Notes under the pieces: model-generated
What the model was told of the DNA's origin: nothing
The model's database searches: none
What the model saw: only the letters and a program-made list of their open reading frames with translations
From: Terebella lapidaria
Taxonomy: Eukaryota > Annelida > Polychaeta > Terebellida > Terebellidae
Assembly (NCBI GenBank): GCA_949152475.1
Contig: OX424564.1
Location: forward strand, 5,208,001 to 5,272,000
Length of the DNA stretch: 64,000 nucleotides
Reading direction: 5' to 3'
Translations under genes and position numbers: made by a program
In this document: positions 13,191 through 24,325 of the stretch, one piece after another
How positions within the stretch are numbered: position 1 is the stretch's first letter
Layout: each line of letters starts with the position of its first letter

Positions 13191-15934
13191 AGTTAAGTGA
13201 ATCACCAAATACACAGAGGGTCTTTGGATTCATTACCAATAAAACCATCCAGAGAATCAGCCCAAGCCCCATATCCATTATGATGTTACATTGTTGTATT
13301 GATATATAGTCATCCAAGTTGTCCGTGGTAATAAACACATTAATCAAACATACTATGTTGTGAAAAAAAAAACAGCCTAGGAAATATCCCAGATGTGAGA
13401 ATGAACGAGAAGTGAGAACGGACCATTTCCATTCTCAGGAAAAAATTCAGCAACTTTTGCTACACCGACTCCTGTCCCATGACAAATCACACTTAAAAGG
13501 GCACTGAATCAAAATGGATCAGCACAGAATCGAATTCGTCTATATTTAGCAACCTAGCGCCTTATCTGAACGACATATGGAATCACAACACCATAGAAGC
13601 TGAACTTGAGTGTTTAGTTCCTTTTGAACGGATCAGCGCTTCTACTTAAATGTATAGGCCCTAGTAAGTTCAGTAGTGCTTTGTGATTATCATGCATGCT
13701 CATACTACAAAACACTACTAGACTACTAGACCATTACCTCTAGTCTAAACGTATATATCATCTAACATTTGCCACAAGATTCTCAGTGTCAATAAAAACT
13801 ATATTTACAGTTTTTATAGATGGACACCGATTCTGACCTAGCGTTATCGACGCAAACAGCATATAAAACATAACTGTGGCTATTGACATATGATATAATC
13901 AGTATACAAGGTCCTGACAAGTGATTAGAAATTACTCTTGAAACAGGTTTTTCTACTCCAGTTTTTGTTGAGAATTTCATTTTTCGAAACTGAAATGTCA
14001 CCCAAAAACTGTACGATAATTGATTTGTTCAATTGTTTGGAAAAAGTATCTTGCTGCAAATTTGATTTACTGAATTGATTTGTCATAGAATAATAAATCC
14101 AACTTTCCTCGGTGAAACAAATAGTCGTGCATGTATAATATGTCTGTTTGACCACTGTCTGTTTTGATGTTACATTCATTGCTCTATTGATAGACAATAT
14201 GTCCCTTTTGGGATGAGCGTACCATTCTGAGGCACGATATTGTCCAGCTTCCAAATGTACCTTTATTTCCCAATGGACCCAGAAGAAAAGCACGTGGAAT
14301 TTCCTTCGCAAACGCAGTTTACTAAAATATTAATAAACTTATCTGTCTAGGGAACATCTATGGGCCAGAAGTGACTTGTTTCATACCCATGTCACGAATG
14401 GACATAATAGAGGGGGCACGAAAACATAATGTAGTCAATAAACTCTATAATATCAGGTGCTCCATCATATTTTCAAATAATTTGTATCACGAAAATTTCC
14501 TCACTAGGAAATATATGTGTACATGATTGGATGTACACCACAATTGGCCTTCTCATCCAAACGGACTCGATATGAGCATACAATAATTGCAACAATATTT
14601 TATTAACAGCTGTCATCAGTTTATACATCATCTTTGAGAGGAGTTCATTGATAGTCATACATGTGGATATAACACATGCCCGTCTACATTTTTATGTATA
14701 ATGAGTCTCATTTAGCTATAAGTTCGACTGACCCTCTGCTCTTACATGTGCAACGTACTAAGCCTCATGCGTACTAAGCCTCAAGCCTCATGTAATAAAA
14801 GATGTTCATTCACATGAAGATTAACCGTGCGTTCTTCGTATCATAAGTACACTTCCCATGACCCAAGCCAGTTTGACATTTTATGTACCATGGACAATCA
14901 TTTTAATTGGCAGAGCACATGAAAGATGAAAGATGACAGTCGAAAAGGGATTGGTAGTAGGCGAGTCGAACTTTACAAGTGGTGAAGTATAATTGCTTAC
15001 TATTTTGGTTCAGTTAGATCGGTCAAAAACACTCACGAAGTGAGCCAAGAACGGATTAATGGGTTCGTTTTAATCCTCCAGCGTTTGAAAAAACAGCTTT
15101 CATGTTGTTTGCTGGCTTTGATTTCCAGTTCCTAATTGCGTCATCAATGGAACTTCCTTTAGCATTGCACAATGAGTAATGTTACCGATATTTTTTTCAA
15201 TATTACTGGTGAAAATAACAACTAGAGTTACTGTGCGGATGCACAGTTGTGGCTTAGAGTTTGTGATATACTACATTTGTGATATAGTATATGTACTAGG
15301 TGTTTCATAATCATCATAATAATGAATGGACCAAATTAATGTACAATATAGTTTAAGGTAGACAGAACTGTCAGTTAGAATTTTTGCAACTATATGAATA
15401 TAGATCCACATGTAATTTCCTCCTAAAACAATTTATGCGTTACCATTTTTCAAGTTAGTCGGATGTATATTTACGTGCGGCTACATGCAAAATCGTGGAA
15501 ATTAGGAAAACACAACCAGTTTATTCTGTATGAACGTATTGTGTTGTTCCCACGCTCAGTCCTATGGTCGTAGCACCTGCTGTATCACCATTTACTTGAC
15601 ACCAACGTTGATGGTCCCACATTGTGACTAGCTCGTGGTGGTCTCAGTGTGAAGTAATTCGGGAAGTGTGACATTGATATAAAACGTGAGATGTTCACAG
15701 GAGACAGACACTTTTCCAAAGCTGGGATGGGGGGACATAAGCGGGTGTATTCAATGCTGCAACTCATGCGGAAGAAGATAAAAGATGATTTTCAGAGTGA
15801 GTGAATACCCCAGTCAATACTACTACAGGATATCAATATATTTTGTTTTGATAAGCGTCAATGGTATATTATTGTGTTGTGTGATGCTGGAGATGACATA
15901 TTGCGAAGTTTGGGAGATAGTTCTATCACAGACC

Positions 15935-16102
15935 TATGGAAGCCCAGATAGGACATTTGCCCCCATAGTTTATCTCGAGTTAGCAGTTGGCCGAGGCGAG
16001 CTAGCAATTGGCCGAAGCGAGCTAGCAGTTGGCCGAGACGAGTCAGCAGTTGGCCGAGGCAAGTTGAATTATTGAGGCAAATGTCCTAGCTGGGTTCCCG
16101 TA
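15935..16102. mobile_element. Foldback element, one arm lost (copy 3)
   Basis: The termini match the other foldback copies, but the left minisatellite arm and the central spacer are missing. Only right-arm 21-bp units remain (four, from about 15,975). This is a deletion derivative that can no longer form the long hairpin. Confidence 0.7.
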
Positions 16103-16266
16103 AAGACCTGACATAAGATAGAGGATGTAATATCCTTCAACATATTCCTCGTCATGTGCCGGGAAAGCTTTGCTACCCTGCATCAAAGGTCCATGGAGAT
16201 TGCTCAGACTTGTCAAATATCCCGTCAACTGAACAGTTTGCTGAATTACAATCCTCAGAGTTTGAA

Positions 16267-16738
16267 GTTTGGGCTTGTGGAGTAAATTGGGAAAAATGCA
16301 GTAAATAGCTGCATTTTCATCTCATGTTGGTTTGTGGCTTTGATTTTTGTGACACCCATGCGTTATCTGAAGCTCACACTTGATGGGTCGTCTGAATCGG
16401 GGAAACACCTAAAAATCGTGTAGTCTCTCTTTCTTTTACAACCATTATTCTTTTCCACGTGCAGATCTGCTCGTGCTCGAGGTTGCTTCATCAACCGTTG
16501 AACTGCTGACAGCAGGTTTGGGCTTGTGGAGTAAATTGGGAAAAATGCAGTAAATAGCTGCATCTTCATCTCACATATTGAACCATGAGTTATCTGAAGC
16601 TCACATTTGATGGGTCGTCTGAATCGGGGAAACTCCCAAAAATCGTGTAGTCTCTCTTTCTTTTACAACCATTTTTCTTCTCCACGTGCAGATCTGCTCG
16701 TGCTCGAGGTTGCTTCATCAACTGTTACATCCTTTATT
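16267..16738. repeat. Local 249-bp tandem duplication inside unit 3
   Basis: The block starting GTTTGGGCTTGTGGAGTAAA at 16,267 recurs at 16,516 with few differences. Both copies run through the GATGGGTCGTCTGAATCGGG and CTCGTGCTCGAGGTTGCTTC landmarks. Units 2 and 4 hold this block once. Confidence 0.75.
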
Positions 16739-17479
16739 CACATTCATGTCGCGGTGTTCAAGTGTATTTCCGCAATACTAGTTTTCGCATAGTTTTTGGG
16801 CATGACAGCAGTTGTTGAATACCTGCAATAGAAGAATAGAATATCCAATAAAGTTACTGATTCCTATTGTCACCTATTTATATTGTCAAAAGCAAATTGC
16901 TTAGAATATGTCACCGGGCTTTATTTCTATTTCAAAATTTTGCCATTGTCATCACCAAAATCTTGTTGTATTGCTGGTATGTGTTGATACTTACATACGT
17001 TCGTGAACGAGTTTTGTTGAATGTCCCATCCCGGTGCGTCAGGCAAAATATTAGGCACCATACCTACTGGCATTATCGTGTATCCAATGAAACATCTCAC
17101 TTGTACAGACAAACCATACCCCAAGGATCCGCCCCTGACTGTCATGCTGTGTTTCAAAAGCTGAAAATATTCTTGAGTATCATATAATTTATATATGGTT
17201 GAATAATAATGGCGAATCCTACGAAACAACTTCCAGTGCTTGTTCAGGATTCATGATGTCACCATGTAATGACACGATTCGATGTTTTCCTGCATCGCAT
17301 TACTACAGCTATGGTTTTTAATAATCTCGACTGACGATTTTCCGGGAAAATGACAACGAAAACCACCACAAAGTACAACCTGAGTTTGAGAACAAATATG
17401 TTGCAAACAGGAATACAGAGAAACATTTAACATAAAATGTTGTGATAAAGTAGCCTTGAAAATCCCAGTTGATTTTTTT

Positions 17480-18228
17480 TATTCTGACTCCATATTAATT
17501 AAGTGAATCACCAAATACACAGAGGTTCTTTGGAATGATTACCAATAGAACCATCAAGAGAATCAGCCCAAGTCCGATATCCATTATATTATATTGATAT
17601 ATCTAAACACTCAAGCTGAACTTGAGTGTTTAGTTCCTTTGGAACTGATCAGCGCTTTTGTAAATATGTGGGTCCAAGTGAGTTCAGTAGTGCTTGTGAA
17701 CATCATGTATGTTCATACTACAAAACACGACCGATACTAATAGTCTAAACGTATATATCATCTAGCATTTGCCACAAGATTCCCAGTGTCAATAAAAACC
17801 AATAATTAAAGTTTTTATAGATGGACACAGATACTGACCTAGCGTTATCAGGGGCGAACAGCATATAAAAGATAACTGTTGCCATTGAAATATGATATAA
17901 TCAGTATACAAGGTCCTGACAACTAATTAGAAACTACTCTTGAAACAGGTATTTCTACTCAAGTTTTTGTTGCGATTTACATTTTCAAAACTAAAATGCC
18001 ACCCAAAAACTGTACGATAATCAATTTGTTCAATTGTTTGAAATAAGTACCTTGCTGGAAATATGTTAGTGAATGGATTTGTCATAGAATATTATGCAAC
18101 TTTCCTCAGTGAAACAAATAGTCGTGCATGTATTTTGTCTAACTGCATCACGCCCCCACGATCCTCCAAAACCACTGTCTGTCTTGCTGTTACATTCATT
18201 GCTCTATTGATAGACAATATGTCCCTTT
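17480..18228. repeat. 4-kb tandem unit 4, part 1 of 4
   Basis: Left part of the stretched unit. It runs through the GAACTTGAGTGTTTAGTTCC block (17,620) and CTGTCTGTCTTGCTGTTAC (18,175), then stops at GTCCCTTT, where the 4.0-kb TIR element is inserted. The unit resumes at 22,243. Confidence 0.75.
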
Positions 18229-21200
18229 TAGTCAGGAGGAATATTGAGCATATAGCACTCAGGGTGGAAATGTAGTACAGACTTTTTCTATCGATTGATA
18301 TGGCTTCATAATGGTCTAAGAGGGTGTGTAAAATTTTCTCCTGGGCTAACTTTTTTATGGCCTTTTTCAAAATGGCCGCTACCGAAAATTCAGTATTTTA
18401 CAAAAAAATCAAAATTATCCTCCTGTCATGATGCTTTCGGTCTAATATGATACATATTAATTATATGAAAATATATTCTTCCTAACAAGATTGATAATAC
18501 CGATTCAGACCCCCAAAAATGAAAAAAATCCAAGATGGCTGCCAAATTTTCGCCGTTTTTACACAAATACTCATTACTTCCTGCCAAATTGAGATAGGGA
18601 GCCAATTTTGGTGTCTAACCCTGGGTTTTTGGGTATGAGGATTCCAACTAAATAACCAGTCTCGTGATTGGATGGTTAGAAAATGCTCAGAATACAAGAG
18701 GGCTGCCAAAATATAGCTCGATTTCACAAATAGGCACCAATAACCGTCACATATTCAAAATAAGAAGGCAGTTTCGGTGGCCATTCCTGGGGTTTGGGGC
18801 ATGAGGGTGCTACCCGAAGAAATACTTTGGTGTGTAGATGGTGATTGGCCAGTTTGGATTGGGCTACCCAACTGTCCAAAAACCAAGATAAGGACTAATT
18901 AATGAAACACATGCGAACAAACCTGTTTAATAACACTCACTCGCACTTCAAAATAAACAGTATCACTACCAGGCATAATTTTTTTTCCGAGCAATCAAAC
19001 CCAAGTATATTATACTAGGCATATCAATACCAAGTATATTATATTAGGCATTTAGAACCATATAACAGCTGCCAGAACGTTTGATCAGATAGTAAAACAA
19101 ACTCCTTGAAATTGATGATCACTTCACCATCAAATCAAATTGGCAAAGTCTGTGACTACTTTGTTTCAATTGAGTTTGGCCTCACATTGGTACTTACATT
19201 CACTGCCTTTTCTGAGTCCTAAGCTGGACATATAACTTGATGAGGAAGTTGTTGACGTTATTAACAAACATATCAACACAGAAGACGTTGATTAGACGAG
19301 ATACAGCAAGTTACATGACATTATAAATTATGTTCAGCTTCATTCCAAGAATTATACAAGGTCATGCAAGAAGGGTAACAGGACCTTCAGGTTATACTGT
19401 CCACCTTCTTGTCAGACCTTTATGTGCCATCCCAGCAGACACTGATCCAGATGAGTGAACAAAACGCTGCTGAAGAACAAGCTTGGAACAGTCAGTACAA
19501 ATCAAAACCCTTTGAAAGCCTGGAATCCTAATTTTGACTACACAATATGTTGTTGATGTATATGCCTGCATTCGATATATTGTGCCATATTATTGCAGTA
19601 AGAAGCAGAGTGAAGATGGTCAGCTCCTCCATGAAGAACCATGCAGAGCACAATATGCTTGGATAAGACAGACGATAAGCTACAATGACTCGGCAAAACA
19701 TACCTGACCAACAGGGAGAAGAGTGTCACGGAGGCTATTTACAAGGCCACAGGCACACCTCTCAAAAACTGTAGTCGGGATGTTGTTTGAATACTTGCAG
19801 ATCCGACAAGTACCAGACTGACCCCTCCACTCTTACTGCTGGGCAACTGAGATCCAGGCATTGAAGACGTGTGGCTACATTGTACATATGTACTAGACAG
19901 GTACATGTACATGTACCATGCACGCCCTCCTGTAGATATTCTCAAAGACCTGTCTGGTTGAAATTGTATCCCTCTTCAAGGTTGATAGTAAACCAGATAG
20001 AGATTATGAACCATCTGAAGAAAATTTTACCCATAACAATGACAACCGGTCCAATGTTCCATATGCTTCATTGAAGTTGGCTGGGAATAAAGGATAGATC
20101 TCAAGACGGAAATTTTCCAGTAAAGCTTGCACATCCGTAGGGACAGTGAGAAACATTATCAGAATCTCATGGTTCTTTATCTTCACCACTTTGGAATGGA
20201 TTTAAATGAGTGGGAGCATTTCCTACTATGGCAAATGGACAACCATCAGCAACCTTATCAGAGAAAAGCAAGCACTATTTGGAAATAATATCAAAGAGGT
20301 TGAAGTAACCATGAAGAGATCCAAGAAAATCATCTTGCAGAAGATGCCTTGGCACACATTGCCTCAGAAAGTGGAGGCTGAACCCTTGGAAACAAAAGCC
20401 AACCTAGATGACGCTTACCTCGAGGACATCAGTCTCGAATACCTGGCAGATCGAGTGGCCAGCCTCGGAGCTCCAACACCAAGATGGGCTCAGTTGTCAG
20501 TAGAACATAGCATCTTGGCAATCCCATAGAACCAGGCTCAAGTTTTCATGCAGTACATGAACAATATGCAGGGAAAGTCTTCATTCATACTCGCTAGTGG
20601 TGCATCGATAAGATGGATGGAAAATGTTTGGGGAATTTCAATATATTGGTAAAGGAAAGTTTTATCATCGAAGCTCTGATGTGTGGCTCCAACTGGCAAA
20701 GCAGCATTTACCATCAGTGGCGGAACCATGCTTCCATGCGAAGGGGTGTGGGACAAAAGTACTTACCACTCGCTGAAGAGCTCATCACTGCCCTCAAAGG
20801 TTAGGTATTAAAACCTCGAGCTGATAATCATTGATGAGGTCTCAGCAAAGGCATGCTGAATGACATCAGAGGTCGTCTGGATCAACTCAAGAGAAACAAG
20901 AGTGATTCTGGCAGTCGGTGATTTCATCCACTGCCGCATGTAAGAGGACAAATATTGAGACCCACCTGCCCTTGCAGAGCCTTGGGACGACTTCAAGGTT
21001 ACTACTTTGACCGACATAATGAAAAAAAAATGACAAATCGTTTTCGGAAATACTGAATCATAGAGCTCTGAAAATTAGGAGATGCTTAAGGATCACAGAT
21101 CCAAGCAGATGTACTTCATGCGTTTCCTTTCCAAAAAGTTGCTGCTGCACACAATGTAAGAGGACTGATTCTTTGAACAGACAGAAATTGAAGATTGTGG

Positions 21201-22242
21201 CTGTGAATGTTATCGAGAATAGATCTGGCTTGAAGAATACAACACCTGTACCCATTGAAGGCAACCTTTCTGCTGAAGTTACACTCTGCGAGGACTCCAT
21301 GGTGACTATGATGAGCAATCCCAATGTAGAGGATGGTCTGGTGAGTGGCGACATGGGAACGGTTTTGATGATCATCGAAGGATCCAAACCTCTACGCCAA
21401 CCACAATGTGTGTGTTAGATTTGACAATGACCAATTCGGTATCAATGCCCGTGCCTTAACACCAACAGACCCCCCGAAGAGTTGGCAGAAATGTTTTATT
21501 TCTGTCTGATAGTGGTTGATTTTGTTGATTTTGTGCGAGTGGGTGCTATTAGACGGGTTCGTTTACATGTTTCACATTAATTAATGGTTATCTTCGCCTT
21601 TGAACACCTCTAAATTGGCCAGTCACCATCTACACACAAGAGCATTTCTTCAGGTAGCACCCTCAGACCCCAAAGCCCAGGACTGGCCACCAGAGTTGGC
21701 TTGTTATTGATATATATGACGGTCATTGGTGCTTATTTGCGAAATCGGGCTAAAACTTGGCAGCCATCTTGGATTCTGAGCAGCTTCAAACCATCCAATC
21801 ACAAAACTGGTTATATATTTGAAATCCTCATACCCCAAAACCCAGGGTTAGACACCAACATTGGCTTCCTATCTCAATTTGGCAGAAAGTTATGAGCATT
21901 TGTGTAAAAATGGCGAGAATTTGGCAGCCATCTTGGATTTTTTCCATTTTCGGGGCGTTTGAATCGGTATTATTAGTTTTGTTATGAAAAATATATCTCC
22001 ATATAACTAAATGTCACCTTAATAGACCAAAAGCATCATGCCAGGAGGATAATTTTAATTTTTTCCTGAAATACCAAATTTTCGATGTCGGCCATTTTGA
22101 AAAAGGCCATAAAAAAGTTAGCCCAGGAGAAAATTTTACACACCCTCTGAAAAAGGTTGTCTTAGACCATTATGAAGCCATATCAATCAACAGAAAAAGT
22201 CTGTACTACGTTTCCACCCTGTGTGAAATTTCCTCCTGACTA
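18229..22242 (+). mobile_element. 4.0-kb DNA transposon with ~740-bp terminal inverted repeats and helicase relic
   Basis: The ends are TAGTCAGGAGG...CCTCCTGACTA, flanked by TTT on both sides (18,226-18,228 and 22,243-22,245). Units 2 and 3 show the uninterrupted site, with GTCCCTTTTG at the matching point. The inverted repeats extend inward to about 18,975 on the left and 21,508 on the right. They carry several ATGGCCGCC / ATGGCTGCC-type blocks. Between them lies a decayed plus-strand Pif1/Helitron-type helicase. Canonical Helitrons lack TIRs and target duplications. The element is therefore either a TIR superfamily that encodes a helicase or a TIR element that captured Helitron sequence. 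The superfamily is unresolved. Confidence 0.75.
19538..21480 (+). pseudogene. Pif1/Helitron-type helicase, decayed
   Basis: Conserved peptide islands appear in order on the plus strand but in different frames and with stops between them. QYVVDVYACIRYIV (about 19,545) and LTNREKSVTEAIYKATG followed by NCSRDVV (about 19,705-19,790) match the block upstream of the helicase in Helitron-like proteins (QYVLDxYACxxY, YLTHREVSxQEAVYR). DDAYLEDISLEYLADRV lies near 20,410. The Walker A region near 20,570 keeps only GKS. Walker B is IIIDEVS (about 20,827-20,847). ILAVGDF (20,906-20,926), WDDFKVTTLTDIM (about 20,984-21,022) and TLCEDSMVTMMSNPNVEDGLVSGDMGTV (21,284-21,367) are Pif1-family motifs. At least six frame breaks or stops show it is dead. 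No Rep/HUH nuclease motif is visible between the TIRs. Confidence 0.75.
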
Positions 22243-23059
22243 TTTTGACACCTTAGGATGAGCGTACTATTTTGAGGCGCGATATTGTCCACCTTCCAAA
22301 TGGACCTTCATTTCCCAATGGACCCAGAAAAAAAGCACGCGGAATTTCCTTCGCAAACGCAGCTTACTAAAATATTAATAAACTTATCTGTCTAAGGATC
22401 ATCTATTGGCCAAGAGTGATTGTTTCATACCCATGTCACGAACACACATAATAGAGGAGGCGCGAAAACATAATGTAATCAATAATCTCTATAAGATCAG
22501 GTGTTCCATCACATTTTCAAACAATTTTCTAATTAGGAAATATATGTGTACATGATTGGATCATGTACACCACAATAATATTAACCTTTTCATCCCAACG
22601 GACTCGATATGAACATACAATAATTGCAACAATATTTCATTAACAGCTGCCGTCAGTTATACATCATCTTTCCGGGGAGTTCATTGACAGTCATACATGT
22701 GTACATGTGTATATAACAGATGTACGGCACGTCTACATTCTTATGTATAACGAGTCTCATTCAGTTGTAAAATCAGGTCCGACTGAACCTCAGACCGACC
22801 CAAGTATCATACACTGCGCCTTCTTCTATATTCCATAAGGATTAAAAAGATGAAAGACGGATTAAATGGCGTGCATTTAGTGGACGAGTAGTATTAAAGC
22901 GCAGTGTATGGTACTTGGGCCCTCTGAGCTTACGTGTGCAACGTACTAAGCCTCATGCGAGAGGGTATATTAAAATATGTTCATTTACATAGTGATTAAC
23001 CCTGCGTTGTTGGTACCACAAGTACACCTCCCATGACCCAAGCCAGTTTGACATTTCAT
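22243..23059. repeat. 4-kb tandem unit 4, part 2 of 4
   Basis: The unit resumes after the TIR element with TTTTGACACCTTAGG, passes AATATTAATAAACTTATCTG (22,373) and GTGTGCAACGTACTAAGCC (22,933), and stops at GACATTTCATGTACC, where the PLE is inserted. It contains one 121-bp MITE. Confidence 0.75.
22799..22919. mobile_element. 121-bp MITE
   Basis: The ends 22,799-22,819 and 22,899-22,919 are inverted repeats of 21 bp with one mismatch (CCCAAGTATCATACACTGCG...). Units 1-3 read straight through this site, so it is an insertion. The target duplication is not clear. There is no coding capacity and the family is unknown. Confidence 0.7.
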
Positions 23060-23112
23060 GTACCAGGCCATCAACTCAGTAGCCTTCTGGCTTGTGATTA
23101 GGTACTTATGTA
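23060..23112 (-). repeat. PLE terminal repeat, piece left of the gypsy insertion
   Basis: These 53 bp match the stretch reading CATCAACTCAGTAGCCTTC to GTACTTATGTA in the intact repeats at 39,374-39,761 and, inverted, 52,003-52,705. The repeat is cut by gypsy integration and resumes at 33,858. The extreme end of the repeat is missing here. Confidence 0.8.
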
Positions 23113-23847
23113 TGTGGCGATTTTGCCCTAAGCACGCGGCAGGTGATTGTAAACATAAAAGCCATTTATGTGGCCTTTCTGTACTTGGCCTTGTTTTGAC
23201 ATGCTCCGTTCGAGCGTGCGTTGCCACGGCGACGTATTGTAATTTACGCTCCAGTAAACTATAACAATGGATCGATTTAACCTCGCGTGCGCCCTGCAGT
23301 TTCTGGTGTATTATATATACACTGGAAGCGACTCGTTCGAGGAGATTGTCCAAGATCGAGACTAGGACGCACACGAGGCTCGTCATGAGCTTTGTGTTCC
23401 CTGGGTCTGAGTAGTGGGCTCCTAGAGCCCTGGGGACGATTTCCGTGGGGAGGCCCGGGCTGGGAGAGACGAGTTGCTGACTCGGGGGCCTTCGGCCCTG
23501 TGGATCGCCAGCTCTCTCCCTTCCCGGGACATGTGACAGAGGCTCTGGCCAGCATGTCGGACTGTACGGGGTTCCGTCCCCGAGGCAGACCGCGGCTCGC
23601 CAGGCCCCGCCAGTTAACACCGTGGTGATGAACCAGTTTCTGAACGGTGTCCGTAGGCCTGGGAGTGTCGGGTGGGCTGTTACCTGGTTACCGTTAATGA
23701 TGAAGTAGTTACCGTGTCCGCCGCGACCTCCGGTGAGCGGCCCTGCCGCGAGGATCCGGAATAGCGGATGCGCGTCCGCAAGGACTCGGATGAGAGAGGA
23801 CTATCCTCGAGGATCCCGAAGAGCGGACGGTAGTCAATAACTTTACA
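23113..23847 (+). repeat. Gypsy 5' LTR
   Basis: 735 bp, TGTGGCGA...CTTTACA. It contains the TATA element at 23,311 and ends directly before the primer-binding site. It differs from the 3' LTR at one base. Open frames on both strands of the LTR (for example 22,985-23,620 minus) repeat identically in the other LTR and are not genes. Confidence 0.95.
23311..23319 (+). promoter_or_regulatory. Putative TATA box of the LTR promoter
   Basis: TTATATATA is the only strong TATA-like motif in an otherwise GC-rich LTR, about 200 bp from its start. Transcription would be expected about 30 bp downstream, which would mark the U3/R border near 23,345. The motif is seen. The start site is inferred. The 3' LTR has the same motif at 33,321. 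Confidence 0.45.
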
Positions 23848-23848
23848 T

Positions 23849-23867
23849 TGGTGCCGTGACCAGGATT
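23849..23867 (+). other. Primer-binding site, tRNA-His-like
   Basis: TGGTGCCGTGACCAGGATT lies one base after the 5' LTR. TGG pairs with the tRNA CCA end. The next bases would pair with an acceptor 3' strand UCACGGC, whose partner GCCGUGA is the 5' acceptor strand of animal tRNA-His. The T-stem part (CCAGG) fits arthropod-type tRNA-His as I remember it. The position and CCA complementarity are certain. The tRNA identity is inferred. Confidence 0.75.
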
Positions 23868-23959
23868 AGTCCGACAGTGTTCCATCGCAGCCTACCGTCA
23901 CAGTGTTGTAGCCTCCTTAGTCCCTGGGGATCGCCCGCTCCTCAAGGACGTCTCGAAAA

Positions 23960-24325
23960 ATGACAAGAGCGAAAGAGAAGGCCAAAGATAAGGCCGATGA
24001 ATCCAAGGGGAGGGATAAGGGTGGAAATGTCGCGGACCACACCCGGTCGCGCGACAGCCCCCGTGAGACGTCTCCGGACGACTCCGGCGGCCGGAAGGAA
24101 CGCGCGGAAACCTCCGTGGACAAGACCCCGTCCGCGGAGACGACTCCGGCGTCCCTGGCTCCGTCTTCGGACGTAGAGTCGGGCCCCGCGGGGCCGCAGC
24201 AGGAGTTGCCGTCAAGGCCGGATCTTGACGTGTTAGGCGCGGTGGGTGGAGCTGGCAACGGCTCTACGCCGCGCCCGCCCGCCCGTGCCCAGAACAGATC
24301 CGTGGCAAATGGCACCCTTCCCTAA
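23960..24325 (+). CDS. Short leader ORF or displaced gag N-terminus
   Basis: This 121-codon ATG frame starts 93 bp after the PBS, where gag would normally begin. It encodes a charged, disordered protein (MTRAKEKAKDKADESKGRDK...). It is in the pol frame, one frame away from gag, and overlaps the open gag frame from 24,237 to its own stop at 24,323-24,325. It could be the true gag N-terminus separated by an indel, a gag expressed through a +1 shift, or an upstream ORF. The Pro/Ser/Gly-rich composition continues smoothly into gag, which favours one ancestral gag. Confidence 0.45.
   Translation: MTRAKEKAKDKADESKGRDKGGNVADHTRSRDSPRETSPDDSGGRKERAETSVDKTPSAETTPASLAPSSDVESGPAGPQQELPSRPDLDVLGAVGGAGNGSTPRPPARAQNRSVANGTLP

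Larger units (their letters stand above)
13190..17480. repeat. 4-kb tandem unit 3
   Basis: Full-length inner unit, about 4.3 kb and very similar to unit 2 over most of its length. It contains the shortest foldback copy (15,935-16,102) and a private 249-bp tandem duplication (16,267-16,738). No conserved reading frame is visible. Confidence 0.75.

Noticed and set aside
22985..23620. Open frame of 211 codons on the minus strand across the 5' LTR (and 32,977-33,630 across the 3' LTR)
   Set aside because: It lies within the LTR, repeats identically at the other end, and its upstream parts come from different flanks. It is a by-product of GC-rich sequence.
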